In this document: in pieces, positions 1 through 5,828 of the stretch
Numbering within the stretch: the first letter of the stretch is position 1
How the letters are laid out: every line of letters begins with the position of its first letter
Assembly (NCBI GenBank): GCA_011522905.1
Contig: WTIB01000248.1
Location: forward strand, 1 to 6,478
From: Crocinitomicaceae bacterium
Lineage (GTDB): Bacteria > Bacteroidota > Bacteroidia > Flavobacteriales_D > Crocinitomicaceae
Direction of reading: 5' to 3'
Length of the DNA stretch: 6,478 bases
Notes under the pieces: model-generated
What the model saw: only the letters and a program-made list of their open reading frames with translations
Told to the model about the DNA's origin: nothing
Database searches by the model: none
Position numbers and translations under genes: made by a program

Positions 1-158
1 GTGGTCGCGCTTCTTACCAAAACACCAACAACTTGTTCTTTGTTGATGAAGTCAATTAAATCATCTTGAGCTACTTTCTCTAGAATAACCTCAAATCCTG
101 CAGCCTCGAGTGCGTCAACACCACTAGCAGAAATACCATCGTTTGCTAATATCTTCAT
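1..158 (-). CDS. serA: D-3-phosphoglycerate dehydrogenase, N-terminal part (runs off the left edge)
   Basis: Probable first enzyme of the phosphorylated serine pathway, oxidising 3-phosphoglycerate to 3-phosphohydroxypyruvate with NAD in the cytosol. Only 52 complete codons plus two bases are present. The ATG is at 158-156 and the protein begins MKILANDGISASGVDALEAA, followed by a stretch ending in VVGVLVRSATT. This matches the N-terminal half of the substrate-binding domain of D-isomer-specific 2-hydroxyacid dehydrogenases, where a conserved 'vRSaT' strand closes the first alpha/beta units. The NAD-binding and catalytic Arg/Glu/His regions lie outside the window, so the exact member of the family is inferred mainly from context: the gene starts 11 bases after the stop of serC in the same direction. 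No Shine-Dalgarno sequence lies at a normal distance; an AAAGGA lies about 17 bases upstream, at the serC end. A different 2-hydroxyacid dehydrogenase is possible but less likely. Confidence 0.85.
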   Translation of the reverse strand, partial: MKILANDGISASGVDALEAAGFEVILEKVAQDDLIDFINKEQVVGVLVRSAT

Positions 159-169
159 ATCTATAATTT

Positions 170-1234
170 TTATCCTTTACTTGAAAAATGCTTCATTAAA
201 TCCACCAGTACTTGAACGCTTTCAATTGGTAGCGCATTGTACATAGATGCTCTGTATCCACCTACAGATCGGTGTCCTTTCAATCCAACAATGTCATTTT
301 CGAGCCATAGCGCATTAAATTCGTCAGTTCTAGACTCATCAGTCATCAAAAAAGTAACATTCATATTGGAACGATCGGCCTCTCCAACCGTAGCTTCAAA
401 CAATGGATTGCTGTCAATTTCATTATATAGCAGTGCCGCTTTCGCCTCGTTTCTTTCCTGCGCACCTCTGACTCCTCCATTATTGATCAGGTGACGTAAA
501 TTAAGCATTGATGCATAAACGGGGAATACAGGTGGTGTATTGAACATACTGTCTTTTTCAGCATGCGTTTTTAAGTCCAAATAGGTGGGTAAAAATGCAG
601 ATGTTGATTTACCTAAGGCCTCATCTTTAACAATATAAAGAGTTGTACCTGCTGGTCCCATATTTTTTTGTGCTCCTGCATAAATCAAATCGAAATCTGC
701 TACATTGATTTCCCTTGAGAAAATATCCGAAGACATATCACAAACAAGCGGTACATCAGAATTTGGAATTTCTCTAAATTGCGTTCCGAAGATGGTGTTG
801 TTCGAGGTGAAATGTAAATAATCTGATGATGGGTCTACAGCTACATTTTTTGGAATATAATTGAAATTCTTATCTGCAGAGCTGGCTGCTTCAATTACTT
901 CGAAACCTGCTTTTTTGGCTTCAGTCATGGCTTTCTTTGACCATGCCCCTGTGTTGATATATGATGCTTTTTTAGCATCTCTCATCATATTGAGAGCACT
1001 AATCAAAAAACCTAAAGAAGCTCCTCCTTGAAGAAAAATCACCGAATATCCCTCAGGAACATTCAATGCCTTTTTGACAAGTGCTATTGCCTCGTCCATA
1101 ACCGCCACAAAATCCTTGTGTCTATGAGATACTTCAAGAATAGATAAACCATTAAAATCAACAACTGATTTGGAAGCTTCTTGAAAAACTTCTTGAGGCA
1201 AAATGCATGGACCTGCGCCAAAATTATGTTTCAT
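170..1234 (-). CDS. serC: Phosphoserine aminotransferase
   Basis: PLP-dependent class V aminotransferase that converts 3-phosphohydroxypyruvate and glutamate to O-phosphoserine and 2-oxoglutarate; the same enzyme type can also act in pyridoxine synthesis. The protein has 354 residues, close to the 362 of E. coli SerC, and looks complete. Visible landmarks in order are the start MKHNFGAGPCILP, the cofactor phosphate loop LQGGAS (68-73), a Trp at 98 in NTGAW that would stack on the PLP ring, the substrate/cofactor loop TSNNTIFGTQF (143-153), Asp166 in CDMSSD that would contact the pyridine nitrogen, and the Schiff-base Lys190 in AGAQKNMGPAG. The C-terminal GHRSVGGYRASMYNA (320-334) carries the His/Arg residues that bind the substrate phosphate and carboxylate. 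The start fits the family N-terminus; no Shine-Dalgarno sequence is evident. It is followed 11 bases later by serA, indicating a serC-serA operon. A perfect 18-bp palindrome lies 48 bases upstream of the ATG. Confidence 0.97.
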   Translation of the reverse strand: MKHNFGAGPCILPQEVFQEASKSVVDFNGLSILEVSHRHKDFVAVMDEAIALVKKALNVPEGYSVIFLQGGASLGFLISALNMMRDAKKASYINTGAWSKKAMTEAKKAGFEVIEAASSADKNFNYIPKNVAVDPSSDYLHFTSNNTIFGTQFREIPNSDVPLVCDMSSDIFSREINVADFDLIYAGAQKNMGPAGTTLYIVKDEALGKSTSAFLPTYLDLKTHAEKDSMFNTPPVFPVYASMLNLRHLINNGGVRGAQERNEAKAALLYNEIDSNPLFEATVGEADRSNMNVTFLMTDESRTDEFNALWLENDIVGLKGHRSVGGYRASMYNALPIESVQVLVDLMKHFSSKG

Positions 1235-1281
1235 GTTTTTAAGTTTTTAGCAAAATTCTAAAAACTATTTAAAGTGGCGCT

Positions 1282-1299
1282 TAAATTTTCGAAAATTTA
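1282..1299. promoter_or_regulatory. 18-bp perfect palindrome upstream of serC, candidate operator
   Basis: TAAATTTTCGAAAATTTA reads identically on both strands and is centred on TTCGAA. It lies in the 99-base gap between the bTHX gene and serC, 48 bases before the serC ATG. No T-tract follows on either strand, so it does not look like a terminator. A dimeric regulator could bind it, but AT-rich spacers produce such symmetry by chance and no regulator is identified. Confidence 0.35.
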
Positions 1300-1313
1300 T
1301 CCGAATTGTTGAT

Positions 1314-1330
1314 AAAAACTGAATTTTCAG
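1314..1330 (-). terminator. Weak hairpin plus T-tract after the bTHX gene, possible terminator
   Basis: Read on the minus strand, CTGAAAATTCAG (1330-1319) can fold into a 4-bp stem with a four-base loop, followed directly by TTTTT (1318-1314). It starts 3 bases after the bTHX stop codon. The stem is short and AT-rich, so termination may be partial or absent, and serC may still be read from upstream. Confidence 0.25.
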
Positions 1331-1333
1331 GAT

Positions 1334-1576
1334 TTAATCCTTTTTTTCTGCCTCTTTTTTGGCAGCAGTTTCAGTTTTCTTTTTGGCTGGTGCTTTTTTC
1401 TTAGCTGGTGCTTTTTTTGCTACGGGTTTTTCCGCTGCATCAGCGGTTTTCTTTGCAGGAGCTTTTTTCTTTTTGGGCTTTGCCACAAATTTTACGCTTT
1501 TCTTTCTTTTTCTCGATACGCCATATGAGCCTATCGTTCTTTTTCCTCTAGCTGTTTTTCTATCTCCTTTTCCCAT
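1334..1576 (-). CDS. Small ribosomal subunit protein bTHX with Lys/Ala/Pro-rich C-terminal tail
   Basis: The first 25 residues, MGKGDRKTARGKRTIGSYGV followed by SRKRK, match bTHX, the small basic peptide first seen in the Thermus thermophilus 30S subunit (which begins MGKGDRRTRRGK), and related to plastid PSRP4. In known structures the peptide sits in a cavity of the 30S head and stabilises rRNA contacts. The Thermus protein is only about 26 residues; this one has 80. The extra residues (about 27-80) are nearly all Lys, Ala, Pro, Glu and Thr, with KAPAKK repeated in tandem around 55-66 and a related copy near 37-42. The tail is low complexity, probably disordered, and resembles the C-terminal tail of histone H1-like proteins, so extra nucleic-acid binding is plausible but unproven. 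The gene starts 30 bases after the trmH stop in the same direction; the bases before the ATG are A-rich with no Shine-Dalgarno sequence. The head assignment is firm; the role of the tail is unknown. Confidence 0.88.
   Translation of the reverse strand: MGKGDRKTARGKRTIGSYGVSRKRKKSVKFVAKPKKKKAPAKKTADAAEKPVAKKAPAKKKAPAKKKTETAAKKEAEKKD
1386..1468. repeat. Imperfect 18-base tandem repeats encoding KAPAKK in the bTHX tail
   Basis: GCTGGTGCTTTTTT occurs at 1386-1399 and again at 1404-1417, a period of 18 bases equal to six codons. A diverged copy, GCAGGAGCTTTTTT, lies at 1455-1468. The repeats lie inside the bTHX coding region (minus strand) and keep its frame, so length variation between strains by slippage in multiples of six residues would be expected. 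Confidence 0.7.
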
Positions 1577-1606
1577 TTTATATTTTTTAGTTAATGACTA
1601 TCAAAT

Positions 1607-2293
1607 TTACAATTCTTTTTCAATTATTCTTCTTCTGATTTCTTGTTCAATTTGTTCACCTTTAATGAGGGTGCGTTTACACCAGTTGATCATTAAAGTC
1701 GTTTGCTCTGCTTCGTTGAGCTTCCAATCTAAATCCGAAGATTCTAATCTTTTTCTCAAATTACTCAATAGAATGGCCGCTGAAACAGAAATATTAAAGC
1801 TTTCAGTGAAGCCATACATCGGTATATTTACTTTATAATCAGCTTCGTTTAAAACTTCATCTGACAGACCATCCATTTCTGTTCCAAAAAATACGGCCAT
1901 TGGCTCATCTATGGGTACATTATAGATGTCATAATCATCAGTATGAGGAGTGGTAGCCAAAATCTTATATCCGCGCTTCCTCAGGGTTTTTATACATTCG
2001 AGAGTAGCTTGTTCACCTTGTGTATGGCTTTCGGTTTCTACCCATTTACCTGCTCCTAAGGCAATATCACTGTTTACTTTGTACTTGTTGATATTTTCGA
2101 TGACGTGCATTTTATTGATGCCATAACAGTCGCAGGTTCTTAATACGGCAGATGCATTGTGCTCTTGATACAAGTTTTCAACCACTACATGGATGTGATT
2201 GGTTCTTTCTGCAGATATTTCATTGAATAAACTTGCTTTATTCTCCGAAAGGAGCTCCAATAATTCGTTTAAAACAATTTTGTCAATGTTCAT
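1607..2293 (-). CDS. trmH: TrmH/SpoU-family tRNA (guanosine-2'-O-)-methyltransferase
   Basis: S-adenosylmethionine-dependent RNA ribose methyltransferase of the SPOUT (trefoil-knot) class, most like TrmH, which makes Gm18 in the D-loop of tRNAs. The 228-residue length is almost the same as E. coli TrmH (229). All three SpoU motifs are visible: motif 1 at 46-58, with Asn46 and the catalytic-type Arg52 in NASAVLRTCDCYG; motif 2 at 136-144, FGTEMDGLS; and motif 3 at 157-175, with Pro158, Glu164, Asn167 and Ser169 in a segment reading ESFNISVSAAILL. These form the knotted cofactor pocket and dimer interface. The N-terminal 30 residues and the charged helical C-terminus (about 190-228, with the W-L-E-L-W-K pattern) correspond to the TrmH-specific flanking helices rather than the longer L30e-like domain of RlmB-type rRNA enzymes. 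It starts 27 bases after the upstream CoA-transferase and precedes bTHX by 30 bases. The family is certain; the exact target nucleotide is inferred. Confidence 0.88.
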   Translation of the reverse strand: MNIDKIVLNELLELLSENKASLFNEISAERTNHIHVVVENLYQEHNASAVLRTCDCYGINKMHVIENINKYKVNSDIALGAGKWVETESHTQGEQATLECIKTLRKRGYKILATTPHTDDYDIYNVPIDEPMAVFFGTEMDGLSDEVLNEADYKVNIPMYGFTESFNISVSAAILLSNLRKRLESSDLDWKLNEAEQTTLMINWCKRTLIKGEQIEQEIRRRIIEKEL

Positions 2294-2320
2294 GGATGTA
2301 AATATAATCTTCTTTATTTC

Positions 2321-3379
2321 TCAATACAGCTCAAAACCAATACTCGTGATTCTAGATGTATCCTCACCTTGAGTTTTTTCTGTTTTTATTAATCGCTGTG
2401 CTTTCTTCTGATCCAAAACTTCCTTAATGTTTTTGACGACAGCACAAGGTACTTTCATTTCGTGCAGCTTCTTTGATATGTGCTTGGAATCCAATTTTTC
2501 GACTTTTTCTTGCAATAAATGCTGCAATTCTGTTCTGTTCTGCACTCTTAGCTGGTTGTTTTCAAATTTTGGATGCTCATGGAGTGTAAGTCCAAGGCAT
2601 TCACACAAGCCTTCAAAATGTCGATTGCTGCCAATGGCAAATGTGATGTGTTTAGCATCCTTTGTTTTAAACATCTCACCGTAGGGTGCAATATTAGGAT
2701 GGAGGTTTCCTTTTCTTTTGGGAATCTCTCCAGTCATTAAATAATTACTGGCTTGATTTACAAGGCTTGTGATGGCAGCATTATAAAGTGAAACGTGAAC
2801 AGTTTTTGCTTCTCCTGTTTCTTTTTGATGGAGAAGGGCAATTAAAATACCTTCCTTTAAATGATGAGCAGCCAATACGTCAATTAAGGCGACTGGCATT
2901 TTCAATGGATTGGCATTTTCTTCTCCATTTATGGACATGAATCCTGATTCTGCTTGAAGAATGAGATCGTATGCAACACGGTCGCTATCAAGTCCAAACC
3001 CGGTTATTTTTGCTATGATTAGATTTGGATTGACTTTTCGTAAAACCCTATCCGTAATGTTTAATTTTTCATCATCACCTTTTTTAAAATTGGAAATGAT
3101 AAGATCGCTATCTTTTAGGAGATGTATGAAAGCCGAGTAATCGGTAGCATTAAGAAGGTTTAGCTTTACGTATGTTTTCTTATAATTGATACTCGAAAAA
3201 TAAGCTGAAGTTTTAGAATTTGGGGGCTCTGACTCGAGCTTCCATGATCTCGTTACATCTGGATACTCCGGGTGTTCTATTTTTATAACTTCTGCACCCA
3301 TTTCAGCGAAAAAAGTCCCTACAGAAGGCCCTGCCAATACAGTCGATATATCCAAGACTTTCATCTTATTCAGCTTCAT
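2321..3379 (-). CDS. Family III (CaiB/BaiF) CoA-transferase, substrate unknown
   Basis: Probable transferase moving CoA between carboxylic acids through aspartyl-CoA thioester chemistry. The 352 residues start with the classic family pattern VLDISTVLAGPSVGTFFAEM followed by GAEVIKIEHP, then Asp41-x-x-Arg44 and an 'S-x-N-x-x-K' strand (63-68). The segment AYDLILQAESG (136-146) has Tyr137 where the related alpha-methylacyl-CoA racemases carry their catalytic His, which favours a transferase over a racemase. Asp167 in VALIDVLAAHHLKEGILIAL aligns with the catalytic aspartate of formyl-CoA transferase (Asp169). A later NLHPNIAPYGEMF (about 225-237) is also typical of the transferase branch. The length is slightly below the usual 380-430. 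MKVLD (from residue 6) could be an alternative start, but the ATG at 3379 is reasonable. No acyl-CoA dehydrogenase, thiolase or substrate-specific neighbour is present, so the acid substrates cannot be named. It is the first gene of the leftward cluster and is divergent from aconitase. Confidence 0.87.
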   Translation of the reverse strand: MKLNKMKVLDISTVLAGPSVGTFFAEMGAEVIKIEHPEYPDVTRSWKLESEPPNSKTSAYFSSINYKKTYVKLNLLNATDYSAFIHLLKDSDLIISNFKKGDDEKLNITDRVLRKVNPNLIIAKITGFGLDSDRVAYDLILQAESGFMSINGEENANPLKMPVALIDVLAAHHLKEGILIALLHQKETGEAKTVHVSLYNAAITSLVNQASNYLMTGEIPKRKGNLHPNIAPYGEMFKTKDAKHITFAIGSNRHFEGLCECLGLTLHEHPKFENNQLRVQNRTELQHLLQEKVEKLDSKHISKKLHEMKVPCAVVKNIKEVLDQKKAQRLIKTEKTQGEDTSRITSIGFELY

Positions 3380-3404
3380 TAATTCATTGTTTTATTGGGT
3401 TCAA

Positions 3405-3412
3405 CAAATGTA
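3405..3412 (-). promoter_or_regulatory. Possible Bacteroidota-type -7 element for the leftward cluster
   Basis: Minus-strand TACATTTG is an exact match to the Bacteroidota -7 consensus TAnnTTTG and lies 25 bases upstream of the CoA-transferase ATG, which would give a 5' leader of roughly 20 bases. No TTTG-like -33 element is visible at the expected distance, so this is a half-supported promoter. Confidence 0.35.
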
Positions 3413-3487
3413 AAAATTTAGAATCAGTATTTAGTATTTGCATTATTGGCTGAAAGAAGAGTCTAATTTTTCCAACAAAGGCACGCC

Positions 3488-3500
3488 GAATCATTGATTC
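3488..3500. repeat. Short inverted repeat in the divergent spacer
   Basis: GAATCATTGATTC is a perfect 6-bp inverted repeat around a single T, in the 164-base spacer between the CoA-transferase and aconitase genes, 44 bases before the aconitase ATG. It overlaps the TTG of the possible -33 element for aconitase, a position suited to an operator. It is short enough to arise by chance. Confidence 0.25.
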
Positions 3501-3524
3501 ATTCGTTCAAAATCTTTAAATTCG
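3494..3524 (+). promoter_or_regulatory. Possible promoter for aconitase
   Basis: TTG at 3494-3496 and TAAATTCG at 3517-3524 are 20 bases apart, near the usual spacing of the Bacteroidota -33 (TTTG) and -7 (TAnnTTTG) elements; the -7 match has one mismatch. The start of transcription would fall near 3531, leaving a leader of only about 13 bases. The rest of the 3380-3543 spacer holds no gene or RNA that I can recognise. Confidence 0.25.
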
Positions 3525-3543
3525 CGATTCAAATAAAAACAAT

Positions 3544-5811
3544 ATGGTATTTGATATTGAAATGATAAAAGAGGTGTACGCAAGGTACCCTGAAAGAATC
3601 GCAGCGGCAAGAGCGGCAGTTGGTAAACCATTGACTTTGGCAGAGAAAATTCTGTATGCACACCTTTGGGAAGGAAAGGCGAGTACAGCTCACCAAAGAG
3701 GAAAATCTTATGTTGATTTTGCACCCGACCGAATTGCTTGTCAAGATGCTACAGCGCAGATGGCTTTATTACAATTCATGCAGGCAGGTAAGGCGAAGGT
3801 AGCGGTTCCAACAACGGTACATTGTGATCATTTGATTCAAGCAAAAATTGGTGCAGATAAAGATTTGCAAAATGCGATGAATCAATCCTCTGAGGTATTT
3901 AATTTTTTAGATTCCGTTTCAAACAAATATGGTATTGGTTTTTGGAAGCCAGGAGCAGGAATCATTCATCAGGTTGTATTAGAAAATTATGCATTTCCAG
4001 GTGGAATGATGATTGGAACAGATTCTCATACTGTTAATGCCGGTGGACTAGGAATGGTAGCCATTGGGGTAGGAGGAGCTGACGCTGTTGACGTGATGGC
4101 AGGAATGGCTTGGGAGTTGAAATTCCCTAAATTAATTGGGGTTAAACTTACGGGGCGTTTGAGCGGATGGAGTTCACCAAAAGATGTGATTTTAAAGGTG
4201 GCTGGAATTCTCACTGTAAAAGGAGGAACAGGAGCAATCGTTGAATACTTCGGTGATGGAGCAAAGTCTATGTCTTGCACTGGAAAGGGTACTATATGTA
4301 ATATGGGTGCTGAGATTGGAGCTACCACTTCAACATTTGGATATGATGAATCAATGGAAAGATATCTTCGCTCTACAGGAAGAGATGAAGTTGCGGATGC
4401 GGCAAATGCAATTGCGGAATACTTGACAGGTGATGATGAAGTATATGCCAATCCAGAAGCTTATTTTGATCAGGTTATTGAAATCAATTTAGATGAGTTA
4501 AAGCCTCATTTGAATGGGCCTTTTACTCCGGATTTAGCCACAAGAGCGGGAGCTGAAATGCTTGAAAAAGCAACGGCAAATGACTGGCCTTTGAATGTAG
4601 AATGGGGTTTAATTGGTTCGTGTACCAATTCCTCTTATGAAGACCTTTCGAGAGCATCATCAATTGCGAAGCAGGCATTTGAAAAAGGTATTGAAGCAAA
4701 AGCTGAATTTGGAATCAATCCGGGATCTGAGCAGGTGCGCTACACAGCTGAAAGAGATGGTTTACTTCAAAATTTTGAAGATTTAGGAGCTAAAATATTT
4801 ACCAATGCTTGTGGTCCATGTATAGGTCAGTGGGGTAGGTATAGTGATCCTAAAAATGCCCCGAAAAATACAATTGTGCATTCTTTTAATAGAAACTTTG
4901 CAAAGCGTGCGGATGGAAATCCAAATACCCATGCTTTTGTAACTTCTCCAGAAATGGTTGCAGCAATTGCCATTTCAGGTAGATTGGATTTTGACCCAAC
5001 AAAAGATACTTTAACGAACAAGAATGGAGAAGAGGTAAGGCTTGATGAGCCAACTGGTTTTGAGCTGCCTCCGAGAGGTTTTGATGTAGAAGATGCAGGA
5101 TATCAAGCTCCAGAGGAAGATGGGTCAGGAGTTAATGTAGTGGTTGCAGAGAATTCTGAAAGACTACAACTATTAACGCCTTTTACCCCATTGGGAAATC
5201 AAATCAATGGAGCGAAATTATTGATTAAGGCTCATGGTAAATGTACGACTGACCATATTTCTATGGCGGGTCCTTGGTTGCGCTACAGAGGTCACTTAGA
5301 TAACATTTCAAACAATTGTTTGATTGGTGCGGTGAATGCCTTTAATATGAAAACGGATACCGTTAAGAATCAGCTTACGGGTGATTATGGTCCAGTTCCA
5401 GCGACGCAAAGAGCTTACAAGGCCGCAGGAGTTCCAACGGTTGTGGTTGGTGATCACAATTATGGTGAGGGATCGTCAAGAGAGCATGCAGCTATGGAGC
5501 CAAGACATCTTGGTGTAGCCGCTGTTATTGTTAAGTCATTTGCTCGAATCCATGAAACCAATCTCAAAAAACAAGGAATGCTTGGATTGACTTTCGCTAA
5601 TGAAAGTGATTATGACAAAATTCAAGAGGATGATACTTTCAACTTTGTTGACTTAAACGAATTTGCACCTGGAAAACCGCTAACACTAGAGGTTGTTCAT
5701 GTTGATGGTTCAAAGGACAATATTTTGTTAAATCACACTTACAATGCTTCACAGATTGAATGGTTTGAGGCTGGGTCTGCATTGAATCTAATCAAGCAGC
5801 AGGCAAATTAA
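3544..5811 (+). CDS. Aconitate hydratase, mitochondrial (ACO2) type
   Basis: TCA-cycle enzyme interconverting citrate and isocitrate through cis-aconitate with a [4Fe-4S] cluster, in the cytosol. The 755-residue length and the residue numbering follow the mitochondrial aconitase subfamily rather than the roughly 890-residue AcnA/IRP or the AcnB type. The cluster ligands are Cys360 in GSCTNSS and Cys423 and Cys426 in ACGPCIGQW, nearly the same positions as the three ligands of pig heart aconitase (358, 421, 424). Active-site residues include Asp160 and His162 in GTDSHTVNAGGLG (158-170), and Ser644 and Arg646 in YGEGSSREHAAMEPR (640-654), which hold and deprotonate the substrate. Domains 1-3 cover about 1-500, then a linker, then the swivel domain from about 535. 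The ATG at 3544 gives the N-terminus MVFDIEMIKEVYA expected of Bacteroidota homologues. No Shine-Dalgarno sequence is visible; the leader is A-rich. A pyrophosphatase gene follows with almost no gap. Nothing is truncated or missing. Confidence 0.97.
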   Translation: MVFDIEMIKEVYARYPERIAAARAAVGKPLTLAEKILYAHLWEGKASTAHQRGKSYVDFAPDRIACQDATAQMALLQFMQAGKAKVAVPTTVHCDHLIQAKIGADKDLQNAMNQSSEVFNFLDSVSNKYGIGFWKPGAGIIHQVVLENYAFPGGMMIGTDSHTVNAGGLGMVAIGVGGADAVDVMAGMAWELKFPKLIGVKLTGRLSGWSSPKDVILKVAGILTVKGGTGAIVEYFGDGAKSMSCTGKGTICNMGAEIGATTSTFGYDESMERYLRSTGRDEVADAANAIAEYLTGDDEVYANPEAYFDQVIEINLDELKPHLNGPFTPDLATRAGAEMLEKATANDWPLNVEWGLIGSCTNSSYEDLSRASSIAKQAFEKGIEAKAEFGINPGSEQVRYTAERDGLLQNFEDLGAKIFTNACGPCIGQWGRYSDPKNAPKNTIVHSFNRNFAKRADGNPNTHAFVTSPEMVAAIAISGRLDFDPTKDTLTNKNGEEVRLDEPTGFELPPRGFDVEDAGYQAPEEDGSGVNVVVAENSERLQLLTPFTPLGNQINGAKLLIKAHGKCTTDHISMAGPWLRYRGHLDNISNNCLIGAVNAFNMKTDTVKNQLTGDYGPVPATQRAYKAAGVPTVVVGDHNYGEGSSREHAAMEPRHLGVAAVIVKSFARIHETNLKKQGMLGLTFANESDYDKIQEDDTFNFVDLNEFAPGKPLTLEVVHVDGSKDNILLNHTYNASQIEWFEAGSALNLIKQQAN

Positions 5812-5828
5812 TCTTGAATTTGTTTAGG

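Noticed and set aside
237..494. Plus-strand frame of 85 codons
   Set aside because: It is antisense to serC, which is intact and strongly conserved here.
1386..1468. Repeated GCTGGTGCTTTTTT units as a possible CRISPR or regulatory repeat array
   Set aside because: The units are short, have no unique spacers, and keep codon phase inside bTHX, where they encode KAPAKK.
1359..1838. Open frame of 159 codons on the plus strand rich in Phe and Ala, looking like a membrane protein
   Set aside because: It is the complement of the Lys/Ala-rich bTHX tail (AAA/TTT codons read as Phe) and then overlaps the 3' end of trmH; both minus-strand genes have clear family matches.
3491..3744. Two overlapping minus-strand frames covering the start of aconitase
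   Set aside because: They are antisense to the conserved aconitase N-terminus and resemble no family.
4026..4451. Open frame of 141 codons on the minus strand inside aconitase
   Set aside because: It lies wholly antisense to a conserved part of aconitase, has a Ser/Pro-rich composition typical of shadow frames, and has no recognisable motif.
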